Assembly: GCA_963800255.1 (NCBI GenBank) | Contig: CAWDAK010000015.1 | Coordinates: forward strand, 186,001-250,000 | Source: DATFVA01 sp963800255 | GTDB taxonomy: Bacteria; Bacteroidota; Ignavibacteria; Ignavibacteriales; Ignavibacteriaceae | Reading direction: 5' to 3' | Length of the DNA stretch: 64,000 nt | Program-made: the position numbers and the translations under genes | Notes under the pieces: generated by a model | What the model was told of the DNA's origin: nothing | Databases searched by the model: none | The model's input: only the letters and a program-made list of their open reading frames with translations | In this document: positions 25,448 to 34,076 of the stretch, piece after piece | How the letters are laid out: each line of letters opens with the position of its first letter | Position numbering within the stretch: the first letter of the stretch is position 1

Positions 25448-26434
25448 TTATCCGGAAATTCCTTTGATTAATCTTTTATCAATTTTTGCTTTAGTAATAT
25501 CCGCTGCTAGATTAGTAATAACTATAAAGACTCCGGCAATAAAAGTACAGCCAAGTACCAGTGGATAATCACGCGTAAGAATTGCGGTTACTGTTAACCT
25601 GCCCATTCCCGGAAGACCGAAAATCACTTCCGTAATTAAAGCACCGCTTAATAATAGTCCAAGATCAATCCCGGCAACAGTAATAAGGGGGTTGAGGGCA
25701 TTAGGAATAACATGCTTCAGGGTTATTCTTTTTTCACTTAATCCCGAAGCTCTCAGGTTTAGAATGAACGGTTTATTATAAATTTCTTCCAGGTTATCCC
25801 TTAAATAACGGTAATACACGGCAATGCCTCCGAGACATAGGGTAATAACAGGGAGTACCAGGTGAATGGTGTAATCCCACACTTGTGCAGCAAATCCCAT
25901 ATCGTTATGATCTATCGACTTTAAACCTGATGAAGGGAACAGATCTATTTTTTCTGAAAAAACATAAATCAGAAATACACCGGCTACAAAAGTCGGGATA
26001 GAATAAAGTAAAAGCGTAAACCTGGATATCGCTCTGTCTGTTCCGCTGTTCAGATGACCGACAGCTAAAAAAGACATCCAGAAACTCAGAATAAGCTGAA
26101 CAATTACAACTATCAGAGAAAATATGAGAGTAAATGGAAGGTAATTCATTATTACACTAAATACAGGTTCCCGGTAATTATATGACACACCGAAATTACC
26201 CTCAAAGGAATTAACGAGGAATGCGCCGTATTGTTCAATCAGAGGCTTGTCGAGGTTAAATGACGCCCTCACTTTTTCAATTAGCTCAGGCTTTAACTGC
26301 GGCGAAATATATTTTTGTTCGGGTCCACCCGGAGATACGCGTAACAAAAAAAACAGGAAGCTCACCAGGAAAAACAAGATCAGCAGTGAGGATGCTATCC
26401 TGAGTAATATTGCTCTGCCGAAACTTTCTTTCAT
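25448..26434 (-). CDS. Peptide ABC transporter permease, OppB/DppB type
   Basis: A 328-residue permease with six helices. The N-terminus shows the OppB hallmark: first helix, then RVSPGGPEQKY and the periplasmic FNLDKPLIEQYGAFL segment. The EAA loop (LRASGLSEKRITLKHVIPNALNPLI) is near residue 220. It pairs with the OppC-type permease whose gene follows directly. The start is 10 nt below the binding-protein stop, so the operon order is binding protein, OppB, OppC. Confidence 0.94.
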   Translation of the reverse strand: MKESFGRAILLRIASSLLILFFLVSFLFFLLRVSPGGPEQKYISPQLKPELIEKVRASFNLDKPLIEQYGAFLVNSFEGNFGVSYNYREPVFSVIMNYLPFTLIFSLIVVIVQLILSFWMSFLAVGHLNSGTDRAISRFTLLLYSIPTFVAGVFLIYVFSEKIDLFPSSGLKSIDHNDMGFAAQVWDYTIHLVLPVITLCLGGIAVYYRYLRDNLEEIYNKPFILNLRASGLSEKRITLKHVIPNALNPLITVAGIDLGLLLSGALITEVIFGLPGMGRLTVTAILTRDYPLVLGCTFIAGVFIVITNLAADITKAKIDKRLIKGISG

Positions 26435-26444
26435 AATAAATAAA

Positions 26445-28103
26445 TTAATCTTCCAGTTTCCAATTCCAGCAGTGGTGAATTACTCCAAGGGGATTGATAT
26501 CGATGTTCGTTATTCTTTTGTTATGTGCGGTTATATTATCAATCCAATACAAAAATGTAACAGGCTCATCATTGTGCATTATCTCCTGGAATTGTTTATA
26601 AAGATCTTTAAGTTTTTCTTTGTCGGAGCTTTGTTCTATTTCATCCAGTATCTTATCAATTTTTTTATTGGAATAGCTCTGAACATTAAGAGGTGTACTG
26701 TTTATATCGGAATACCACATCATTTTCACGTCTAAAGGAATAGCTATATACCAGCTTGCGATCCAGGCGTTGAATTTCTTAGTAAAGAGATTATCCAGAA
26801 AGGTGTTCAGTTCCATAGTCTGAATATTTACTGAAATTCCTATTTCTTTCAGATCATTTTTTATTACCGTGGCTGAATAATTCCGGAGAGGATTTCCTCC
26901 GGGTACAAAAAGATCGAATGAAAATTTAACCCCCTCCTTTTCGAGAATACCGTCATTATCAGTATCCTTCCATCCTTCATCACTAAGAATCTGTTTTGCT
27001 TTCGTTGGATCATAGTTGTAGGGTTTAATCTCCTTATCCATAATTTCTATAAAAATAGGAGATACAGGTCCGGCAGCCAGCTGACCATAATTCTGCAGAT
27101 ATTCTTCAAGTATTTCCTGTTTATTAATAGCATATGAGAGAGCTTTTCTTGTCTGCGCCGAACCAAATAGTTTATTCGGCACAAGTTTACCACCGTTATT
27201 AAAAACATCGGGATCTATATTATTCCAGCCTATATATTCATACTCTCTGCCTTTCACCGGTACTATCACTATATTTTCCTGCTTTTTAAGCGCCGGTGTA
27301 TCCTCGGGCTTGATAAGCTCGCACAGATCAATTTCTCCTTTTTTCAGCTGCGTCAGCCGGGATGTGTATTCCGGAATTATCTTAAAAACTATTTTGTGAA
27401 TAATACCGTCATGGTACATAAATGAAGCCGGATTAGCTTTGAGAGATAACGACTGATTTTTATCCCAGTTATCCAGTGTGTATGGTCCGGTGGTTACTGG
27501 TTTTGAATTGACATCCGATGTCGATATTTCTTTCCTGCTTATTTTTGAAAATATATGCTCAGGAAGGATCGGAATATCGATATTAAACAGGGATGGATGT
27601 GAATGCGGAAGAAAATTTATCTTCAGCCTGTATTCAGATAATACGTCAATGGTTTTATCTAAAAGAATATGACCTGTGCTGTCAGTATAAAATTTTTCAA
27701 AACTTCCGAACAAGCGGCTGTTGACAACAGGATCTGAGAAGATATCGAAGGAAAAGACAATATCTCTTGCTGTAAGCTTCTCCCCGTCAGACCATTTAAC
27801 ATCATTACGCAGATTTATTGTTATTGACGAAGTATCCGCATTCCATTCCCAATCATTTGCAAGAAGAGGTTCAGAGGTTATTTCCCCCTTTTCTTCATTC
27901 CAGTCATGCTGAACCATTCCGGGATACAAAAGCTCGGATATACTGCCTTCATCCACACTAAAGGCAAAAAGGGGGTTAATTGATTCAACATCCTGAGCAA
28001 TGCCCACAACAATATAGTCCTTTGATGTTGAACTTTTTTGGCAGGATGAGAAAAAAATTAAAGAAGAAAGAAATATCAGAATATAGAGGTATCTTACTTT
28101 CAT
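26445..28103 (-). CDS. Peptide-binding lipoprotein of an ABC importer (OppA/DppA type)
   Basis: A 552-residue family 5 extracellular solute-binding protein. Signal peptide with lipobox FFSSC (Cys about 21). The family signature region GIAQDVESINPLFAF, the segment LRNDVKWSDGEKLTARDIVFSF and VTTGPYTLDNWDKNQSLSLKANP are all recognisable. Substrate is probably a peptide, but nickel, opines and other ligands are also bound by the family. First gene of the minus-strand operon that continues through two permeases to the kinase. An 83-nt divergent region separates it from the ATPase genes. Confidence 0.93.
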   Translation of the reverse strand: MKVRYLYILIFLSSLIFFSSCQKSSTSKDYIVVGIAQDVESINPLFAFSVDEGSISELLYPGMVQHDWNEEKGEITSEPLLANDWEWNADTSSITINLRNDVKWSDGEKLTARDIVFSFDIFSDPVVNSRLFGSFEKFYTDSTGHILLDKTIDVLSEYRLKINFLPHSHPSLFNIDIPILPEHIFSKISRKEISTSDVNSKPVTTGPYTLDNWDKNQSLSLKANPASFMYHDGIIHKIVFKIIPEYTSRLTQLKKGEIDLCELIKPEDTPALKKQENIVIVPVKGREYEYIGWNNIDPDVFNNGGKLVPNKLFGSAQTRKALSYAINKQEILEEYLQNYGQLAAGPVSPIFIEIMDKEIKPYNYDPTKAKQILSDEGWKDTDNDGILEKEGVKFSFDLFVPGGNPLRNYSATVIKNDLKEIGISVNIQTMELNTFLDNLFTKKFNAWIASWYIAIPLDVKMMWYSDINSTPLNVQSYSNKKIDKILDEIEQSSDKEKLKDLYKQFQEIMHNDEPVTFLYWIDNITAHNKRITNIDINPLGVIHHCWNWKLED

Positions 28104-28186
28104 TAACTCTTCTCCTGAGAGTAGTTTAATAAATTTGAAGGTAATTTATTATTTTGTTTAACAAATAAAAAATAAAACTGGATCAA

Positions 28187-28933
28187 ATGCTTAAAGCGGA
28201 AATAAATAATATCTCTTTCAGGGGTGAGGGAACCGAAAGAGTGCTTCTCAACAATGTAGTCTTTCGGCTCGAAAATAATTGTATCAGCATTATTGTAGGA
28301 AAAAACGGTACGGGAAAATCAACCCTTATCCGGTCCATAACCCGGCTTCTGGATGAGAGATTTTATGCTGTTACAGGCAAAATATTTTTAGATGAAAACG
28401 ACTTAAACGCAGTTCCTTATGATGAGTTATTAAATATCCGCAAATCCCGCATCAGGTATGTGTTTCAGGATGCCATAAATAGTTTTGATCCCTTAAGAGA
28501 TATAGGTCATTTTTTTCGCGGATATGAAAATGATCCTGTCCTGGTAAATTTATTTAATGATTTCCTTTTACCGGATATCAAAGGATTATTCAAGCTATAT
28601 CCCTACGAGATCAGCGGCGGTATGGCTCAAAGACTCCTCCTGGCCTCTTCGTTACTCGCCGAGCCTGAAATACTGATACTTGATGAACCAACTTCGGGCA
28701 TTGATACTCCCGTTTCCAACCTCATAGTATTAAAGCTGCAGCAGTTCGTTAAAAAAGATAAGAATTCAGTGCTGCTGGTAACGCAGGATCTGGAGTTTGC
28801 CCGAAAGGCAGGCGACAGGATAGCCTTTCTTGAGGATGGTACGCTTTCTTCCTTTTATTCTGCGGCCGAATTTTTTGAAAGGTCTGATCCCGGAATAGAA
28901 AGGTTTGTCTCAGCTTATAATCAATTAAAATGA
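28187..28933 (+). CDS. ABC transporter ATPase, OppD/DppD-like
   Basis: A 248-residue nucleotide-binding subunit. Walker A GKNGTGKST near residue 40, Q-loop YVFQDAI, signature ISGGMAQR, Walker B ILILDEPTSGID, switch His replaced region LLVTQDLEFA. It lacks the C-terminal oligopeptide extension of classic OppD (about 320 residues), so this is a compact form. Divergent from the binding-protein gene and overlapping the next ATPase gene by 4 nt. The two ATPases, two permeases and one binding protein make a complete importer. Confidence 0.9.
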   Translation: MLKAEINNISFRGEGTERVLLNNVVFRLENNCISIIVGKNGTGKSTLIRSITRLLDERFYAVTGKIFLDENDLNAVPYDELLNIRKSRIRYVFQDAINSFDPLRDIGHFFRGYENDPVLVNLFNDFLLPDIKGLFKLYPYEISGGMAQRLLLASSLLAEPEILILDEPTSGIDTPVSNLIVLKLQQFVKKDKNSVLLVTQDLEFARKAGDRIAFLEDGTLSSFYSAAEFFERSDPGIERFVSAYNQLK

Positions 28934-29712
28934 ATAATAAATTGCTCCGGGTTAATAACCTCGCGTATAGTGTAAGGGGGAAAGACGGTAATTTATCGAT
29001 CCTTGATGATATTTCTTTTGAACTCGAAAAGGAGAAAACACTGGGTATCGCGGGTGAATCGGGCAGCGGTAAAACCACTCTCGGGAAACTTCTTGCTGGA
29101 ATCCTGATCCCTTCAAAAGGTAAAATAAATTTTGATCTTAGGTCTTCAGGAGATCAAAGGACTGCAGCAGTACAGATTTTGTTTCAAAACAACGGCGAAA
29201 TCTTAAATCCATTCAGAAAGGTTAGTGAAGTAGTAGAAGAAGCGGTTAAAATGAAAACCGGAAAAACTGGGGCCCAAGAGAGAACGATAAGATTATTTCA
29301 ATCGGTTGATTTTCCGCCTGCCTTATGGGAAAGGAAAGGATATGAACTAAGCGGGGGTGAACAGCAGAGGGCTGCATTGGCCCGTCTCCTGGCCGTTGAG
29401 CCGGAGGTACTGATCCTTGATGAACCTTTCTCAGCCCAGGACCCTGAATCACAGCTGAACTTCCTGAATCTTTTTCAGAGGATAAAAAACGAATATAACA
29501 TAACAATGATCTTTATTGCTCATAATATTCGTCTGCTTCAAAAACTATGTGATGAGATAATGATTATTTACAGAGGCCGACTCGTAGAAAAGGGGGCAGC
29601 CGCTGATATCTTTAATTCACCTAAACATCCTTATACGGAATTTCTGCTGAAATCAGAAAATTACGACCTGAGTTTTGAAGATTTTAAACACAGCTTTAAT
29701 TCTGATGAATAA
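28930..29712 (+). CDS. ABC transporter ATPase, OppF/DppF-like
   Basis: A 260-residue ATPase with Walker A GESGSGKTT, signature ELSGGEQQRAALA, Walker B VLILDEPFSAQDPE and switch His FIAHNI. The tail GAAADIFNSPKHPYTEFLL is the start of the oligo_HPY motif typical of OppD/OppF, which supports a peptide importer. Starts in an ATGA overlap with the preceding ATPase gene; its end overlaps the YbaK-like gene by 8 nt. Confidence 0.92.
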   Translation: MNNKLLRVNNLAYSVRGKDGNLSILDDISFELEKEKTLGIAGESGSGKTTLGKLLAGILIPSKGKINFDLRSSGDQRTAAVQILFQNNGEILNPFRKVSEVVEEAVKMKTGKTGAQERTIRLFQSVDFPPALWERKGYELSGGEQQRAALARLLAVEPEVLILDEPFSAQDPESQLNFLNLFQRIKNEYNITMIFIAHNIRLLQKLCDEIMIIYRGRLVEKGAAADIFNSPKHPYTEFLLKSENYDLSFEDFKHSFNSDE

Positions 29713-30172
29713 AACTAATGCTGTTAGAATAGCTGAGGCCGCCAAAATTCCTTTTAAAATCTTCGAATACGAGGTGGATGAAGATGACCTGAGCGGAGCT
29801 TCGGTTGCCAGGAAGATCAATGCTGTGGAGGATTCAGTATTCAAAACCCTCGTCACCAGAAATGATAAAAATGCAATATTGGTATTCTGTATTCCGGTAA
29901 ACCAGGAACTTAATCTGAAAAAAGCAGCTTCTGCAAGCGGGAGCAAAAAAGTTGAAATGATTAAATTGTCAGAACTCCTTCCTCTTACAGGATATGTCAG
30001 AGGAGGCTGCTCTCCCATTGGGATGAAGAAAGAATACCCCGTATTTATTGAAGAAACCGCACAAATTATGGATAATATTTGTATTAGTGCAGGGATGAGG
30101 GGTATGCAGATCCAGCTTTCTCCACATGACCTGGCAAATCTTATAAATGCTGAATTTGCCGATGTGATTTAA
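29705..30172 (+). CDS. ybaK: Aminoacyl-tRNA deacylase, YbaK/EbsC family
   Basis: About 155 residues from the ATG at 29705, which overlaps the end of the ATPase gene; a longer in-frame start at 29675 would add ten residues without support. The fold's conserved VFKTLV (catalytic Lys region) is near residue 42 and GYVRGGCSPIGMKK near 100 matches the YbaK signature. YbaK hydrolyses Cys-tRNA(Pro) mischarged by prolyl-tRNA synthetase (proS itself is at 60090-61778). No signal peptide; cytoplasmic. Confidence 0.9.
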   Translation: MNKTNAVRIAEAAKIPFKIFEYEVDEDDLSGASVARKINAVEDSVFKTLVTRNDKNAILVFCIPVNQELNLKKAASASGSKKVEMIKLSELLPLTGYVRGGCSPIGMKKEYPVFIEETAQIMDNICISAGMRGMQIQLSPHDLANLINAEFADVI

Positions 30173-30330
30173 GAAACAAGGTCACAAATCTCAAGTAATC
30201 ATAAAGATTTATAAATATTTTTCATTTACGTAACAGCTTACCTTATTCTATAAAAAAGATTTCCTGAGATACACCTTTTTTTTGAGAATTAGATTTTCTA
30301 TATTTATCTCCCTTAATTCAGGAGAATAAA

Positions 30331-30495
30331 ATGGCTAAACAACAAAGTTTCGCAGATAAGTCAAAATCGAAGAAAAAGACTGAAGGAATAAGTGTAAAAC
30401 TTATTAAAACAGTCAAAACTTCCAAAGGTTCATATAAATTCAACGAAAAATTCGTTAAAATTGACGATATCAGCAAGGTTACAGATCTTAAATAA
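30331..30495 (+). CDS. Small basic protein, DUF4295-like
   Basis: A 54-residue Lys-rich ORF with AGGAG 7 nt before its ATG, in a region where nothing else is coded. The text SVKLIKTVKTSKGSYKFNEKFVKIDDI resembles the DUF4295 family of tiny Bacteroidota proteins (VIKxVKSxKTGAYxFKEEIV pattern), which are usually found near ribosomal protein genes L28 and L33. A strong intrinsic terminator follows directly. The opposite-strand frame over the same bases is a shadow. Confidence 0.7.
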   Translation: MAKQQSFADKSKSKKKTEGISVKLIKTVKTSKGSYKFNEKFVKIDDISKVTDLK

Positions 30496-30497
30496 AT

Positions 30498-30526
30498 GAA
30501 AAGAGCGGTTTTGGCCGCTTTTTTCA
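30498..30526 (+). terminator. Intrinsic terminator after the DUF4295-like gene
   Basis: AGCGG (30504-30508) pairs with CCGCT (30515-30519), extended by A-T pairs on the outside, and is followed by a run of six T. Starts 3 nt after the stop codon at 30495. Confidence 0.8.
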
Positions 30527-30653
30527 TTATACACTCCGGAAAACTTCTTTCCTATATATTCCAAAAATTTTCCTTGATTTCGAAGGAATTTTTGTTATTT
30601 TAAATCACACATTCAAATCACGAAATCGTCTGTTTCTGACTTTTCCTGATACT

Positions 30654-30671
30654 CACTTGTGTTAACAAGTG
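30654..30671. promoter_or_regulatory. Short perfect inverted repeat upstream of the KamA-like gene
   Basis: CACTTGT (30654-30660) and ACAAGTG (30665-30671) around a GTTA centre, followed by ACTTTTTA, 59 nt before the start at 30730. It could be an operator or the remains of a terminator stem. No protein can be assigned. Confidence 0.3.
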
Positions 30672-30729
30672 CACTTTTTAATTTCTAATTACTCTATTTT
30701 ATTAATCCATAATCCGGAGGAATGTTATC

Positions 30730-32115
30730 ATGATTACCCCCAGAAAAATGAAATTCTACGGTCTGAAGGATATAGACAACATCCCTCAACTTAAAATCCT
30801 TACGAAAGAGGAGAAGTTTGCCCTTAAGGTAGTTTCAAATGTGCTTCCTTTCAGAACAAATAATTATGTGGTAGAAGAATTAATCGATTGGAATAATATC
30901 CCGAATGACCCTCTCTATCAATTAACCTTTTTACATAAGGAAATGTTGTCTGAACATCAGTTTAATAGAATGGCTGATGCTTTAAATAAAAATTCAAGTG
31001 CACCGGAATTGAGCCGGATTGCTGAAGAAATCAGACTTGAACTTAATCCCCACCCGGCCGGCCAGATGACGGAAAATGTTCCTAAATTGAATGATGAGCC
31101 GGTTCCCGGTGTTCAGCATAAATATAAAGAGACTGTCCTTATCTTCCCGTCCAGCGGCCAGACCTGCCACGCTTATTGTTCGTTCTGTTTCCGATGGGCT
31201 CAGTTTGTAGGAATGAAGGACCTAAGATTTGCAACTGATGAATCAATGCGGTTTCAGCAGTACCTTATGAAGCATAAAGAAGTTACTGATGTACTTCTTA
31301 CCGGCGGCGACCCTATGATAATGGGATTGAAAAATATTAAGACTTACCTTGAACCCCTTCTTCAGCCTGAATTTGATCATATACAGTCAATCAGGATTGG
31401 TACTAAATCGGTTTCTTACTGGCCTTATAAATATGTAAACGATGCTGAAGCTGACGATTTGCTTGCGCTATTTGAAAAAATGGTGAAAGCAGGAAAACAT
31501 ATCGCAATAATGGGGCATTATAATCACTGGAAGGAATTTTCAACCGAAGTGGCCCAGGAAGCCATAAGGAGAATAAGAAATACCGGTGCAGAAATAAGGA
31601 CTCAATCACCCCTGATCAAACACATTAACGATGATCCTGCTGTATGGGCCAGAATGTGGAAAGATCAGGTTAAACTTGGCTGCATACCTTATTATTTCTT
31701 CATTGAGAGAAATACAGGTGCTAAGAATTATTTTGAGATACCCTTAATAAAAGCTTATAATATTTATCGTGAAGCTTATACTAAAGTCTCCGGACTTGCA
31801 AGAACGGTAAAAGGTCCTTCAATGTCAGCCTTACCGGGCAAAGTATCTATTGAAGGCATTACCGAAGTCAGAGGCGAGAAGGTATTTGTACTTACCCTCC
31901 TCCAGGCAAGAAATCCTGAATGGGTAAAAAGACCATTCTTTGCCAAATTTGATCCTGATGTATCCTGGTACAACGGGTTAATGCCTGCTTTCGGTGAAGA
32001 TAAATTCTTCTTTCAGGATGAGATGAATAAAATCCTGATGACTAAGAATGGCCAGATGTTCTTTGATGAGGGTACCGGGGATTGTTCAGAACCTGATATA
32101 AAGCTTTTTGCCTGA
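30730..32115 (+). CDS. KamA-family radical SAM protein (lysine 2,3-aminomutase-like)
   Basis: A 461-residue radical SAM enzyme. The CHAYCSFCFRWAQF segment near residue 145 gives the CX3CX2C [4Fe-4S] motif, and LLTGGDPMIM near 190 is the SAM-binding GGD motif. The segment SALPGKVSI near residue 370 could supply the PLP Lys that in lysine 2,3-aminomutase lies in a PGGGGK loop. The family makes beta-amino acids (beta-lysine, or glutamate/arginine analogues); substrate cannot be told. It stands alone after a terminator with its own GGAGG site; the convergent Nfu gene follows 12 nt later. No acetyltransferase or lysine-fermentation genes are nearby. Confidence 0.85.
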   Translation: MITPRKMKFYGLKDIDNIPQLKILTKEEKFALKVVSNVLPFRTNNYVVEELIDWNNIPNDPLYQLTFLHKEMLSEHQFNRMADALNKNSSAPELSRIAEEIRLELNPHPAGQMTENVPKLNDEPVPGVQHKYKETVLIFPSSGQTCHAYCSFCFRWAQFVGMKDLRFATDESMRFQQYLMKHKEVTDVLLTGGDPMIMGLKNIKTYLEPLLQPEFDHIQSIRIGTKSVSYWPYKYVNDAEADDLLALFEKMVKAGKHIAIMGHYNHWKEFSTEVAQEAIRRIRNTGAEIRTQSPLIKHINDDPAVWARMWKDQVKLGCIPYYFFIERNTGAKNYFEIPLIKAYNIYREAYTKVSGLARTVKGPSMSALPGKVSIEGITEVRGEKVFVLTLLQARNPEWVKRPFFAKFDPDVSWYNGLMPAFGEDKFFFQDEMNKILMTKNGQMFFDEGTGDCSEPDIKLFA

Positions 32116-32127
32116 GATCAAGATGAT

Positions 32128-32670
32128 TTATGCTGAAATAACCTCAAGCGATGGATGGATATCTCTTTTAAGCAGTCCTTCAATAGCCATCAGCGTTCCG
32201 CTTATAGAGCTGGGACAACTGCCGCACGCTCCCTGATAACGGATCTTCACAGTATAACCCTCTAAACCCAGAACTTCGAGCCCCCCTCCATCGCCTGCTA
32301 GAGCAGGTCTTACCCGCTGGTCAAGCAGTGAGTTTATCTGTTTAAGTAATTCATTATCACCGCCCTTAAATGGCTCGACTTCTTTTTCTGCAGGTACCAG
32401 ATTTCTGTCAAATCCTTTAACAAACTCAATCAACGGCTTCTGTATTTGTCCCCAGCTGGCTTTAGGTGATTTTTCAATCGTAACGAACTTATCCATATAG
32501 AAAACTGAAACAACGCCATCTATTTTAAATATCCCGGCAGCCAGAGGATCATCCTTCGCCGATTCCTGATCAGGAAACTGCCTGGTTTCAAGATTTAATA
32601 ATTTCTCATTCAGCACAAACTTTAAAGCTTGTGGATTGGGAGTAAGCTCCACATCTTCAATGATTAACAT
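32128..32670 (-). CDS. Fe-S cluster carrier protein, Nfu family
   Basis: About 180 residues from the ATG at 32670, which has AAAGGAG upstream; a longer in-frame start at 32727 lacks such a site. An Nfu N-terminal domain (TPNPQALKFVLN, FKIDGVVSVFYMDKFVTIEK) is joined to a NifU C-terminal domain with GACGSCPSS, the CXXC that holds a bridging [4Fe-4S] cluster. The protein delivers clusters to apo-enzymes in the cytoplasm; radical SAM enzymes and the aconitase in this window are possible clients. Confidence 0.9.
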   Translation of the reverse strand: MLIIEDVELTPNPQALKFVLNEKLLNLETRQFPDQESAKDDPLAAGIFKIDGVVSVFYMDKFVTIEKSPKASWGQIQKPLIEFVKGFDRNLVPAEKEVEPFKGGDNELLKQINSLLDQRVRPALAGDGGGLEVLGLEGYTVKIRYQGACGSCPSSISGTLMAIEGLLKRDIHPSLEVISA

Positions 32671-33060
32671 AGGTATTCTCCTTTCAACTGCAAAAATAAG
32701 GCATAACATCAAATACCACAAGTCCAAAAGTCATATTACAATCCACCTCCACCAACAAATTGGTAGATTAATTTTAATTCTACAATAATTAGAACCTCTG
32801 CAAGGTTGATTTTTTTAATTTGTGCACTCATAACCTTCCCATAGATTCCATTTTATCGCCACATTCTTTGCCGCGTTAGCGGCAATACGTTAATAGATAT
32901 CCGTTAGACCAACACCGATTCCATCCCACCCACATTTTCAACGTACAGTTTATGCCGGAATGAACCTCCACGAGGTTTTTGTGCCCTCCTGAACATTTTC
33001 CGATTGGATAAATTCTTTTTTGAGGATATATTTTGACTGATTAAAAAATATTCAAATAAG
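32671..33060. other. 390-nt intergenic region with one perfect hairpin
   Basis: No gene is supported between nfu and the asparaginase gene; short ORFs here have no start signals. A perfect hairpin lies at 32868-32885 (TTGCCGC, loop GTTA, GCGGCAA) without a flanking T-run. It must contain both divergent promoters. Confidence 0.5.
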
Positions 33061-34035
33061 ATGAAGAAAATATTAGTTGTTTTTACCGGCGGTACGTTTT
33101 CAATGAAAATTGATAAAAAAACGGGTGGTGCTGTACCCAGATATTCGGGGGATGAACTGCTTGACAAGATTCCCGAGGCAAAGGAACTGGCGGATATTAC
33201 CTGCTATGATTTTGGCAAATACCCGGGACCTCATATGACTCCCTCCCTGATGATGAAATTGTCAATAAAAATCCGGGAGCTTATGCAGCAGGAGGAATAC
33301 GCCGGAATAATAGTAACTCATGGAACCGATACTCTTGAGGAAACAGCTTATTTCCTCGATCTCACAATCAAAACAGAAACTCCTATTGTAGTAATAGGCT
33401 CAATGAAGAATAGTTCAGAACCTGATTGGGATGGCCCAAGGAACCTGCTCGATGCAATACGTATCTGCCTTAATGATAACTGCCGTGATATAGGAGTACT
33501 GGTCTGCTTAAATGGGGAGATAAATGCTGCAAGTGAAGTAACAAAAATATACACCGAACAGATCGACAGCTTTACCAGTCTTGATTTTGGAAGTCTCGGT
33601 TTTGTTCAGGATGGCAGGGTAATATTAAACCGTCTTCCACGGAAGCTTGAGACAATCGAAACAGATAACCTTATTACGAATGTCGATATGCTTACAGTTT
33701 ATGCCGGAATGGATGATAAATTCTTTAAGTATTCTGCTGACAGCGGCGTTGAAGGGATTGTTGTGGAAGCACTGGGAGTTGGAAATGTACCTCCGCCGGC
33801 CTTCGAGGGGATAAAGTATGCAGTTGAAAAAGGGATTCCTGTTGTGCTGGTTTCACGCTGCCCTGCCGGTGAAACGCTCGACATATACAGTTACCCGGGC
33901 GCCGGAAAATGGCTTCATAAAATAGGTGTCATCTTTGCCGATTACCTTAACGGCCAGAAAGCGAGGATCAAACTGATGCTTGCATTGGGGATTACTAAAG
34001 ATAAAAAGAAGCTGAGGAAACTTTTCGAGAACTGA
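33061..34035 (+). CDS. L-asparaginase
   Basis: Hydrolyses asparagine to aspartate and ammonia. 324 residues, normal for bacterial type asparaginases. First active-site Thr in FTGGTFSM near residue 11, second in VTHGTDTLEETAYF near 90, and the tail DSGVEGIVVEALGVGNVPP is the usual second-half signature. There is no signal peptide, so a cytoplasmic (type I-like) enzyme. Convergent with murI, 41 nt between stops. Confidence 0.93.
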   Translation: MKKILVVFTGGTFSMKIDKKTGGAVPRYSGDELLDKIPEAKELADITCYDFGKYPGPHMTPSLMMKLSIKIRELMQQEEYAGIIVTHGTDTLEETAYFLDLTIKTETPIVVIGSMKNSSEPDWDGPRNLLDAIRICLNDNCRDIGVLVCLNGEINAASEVTKIYTEQIDSFTSLDFGSLGFVQDGRVILNRLPRKLETIETDNLITNVDMLTVYAGMDDKFFKYSADSGVEGIVVEALGVGNVPPPAFEGIKYAVEKGIPVVLVSRCPAGETLDIYSYPGAGKWLHKIGVIFADYLNGQKARIKLMLALGITKDKKKLRKLFEN

Positions 34036-34076
34036 GATACCTGATTCTTCGAAAAAACTAAATGAAATAAGTGAAG

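Noticed and set aside
30318..30527. Minus-strand ORF of 69 codons over the DUF4295-like gene
   Set aside because: It is the mirror of a Lys-rich gene and a terminator; no ribosome site, and the plus-strand frame has one.
32868..32885. Hairpin as a terminator for nfu or another gene
   Set aside because: It lies upstream of both divergent genes and has no T-run on either side, so it was listed only as a structure.
32904..33167. Minus-strand ORF overlapping the start of the asparaginase gene
   Set aside because: Antisense to conserved catalytic residues; Ser/Pro-rich shadow without start signals.
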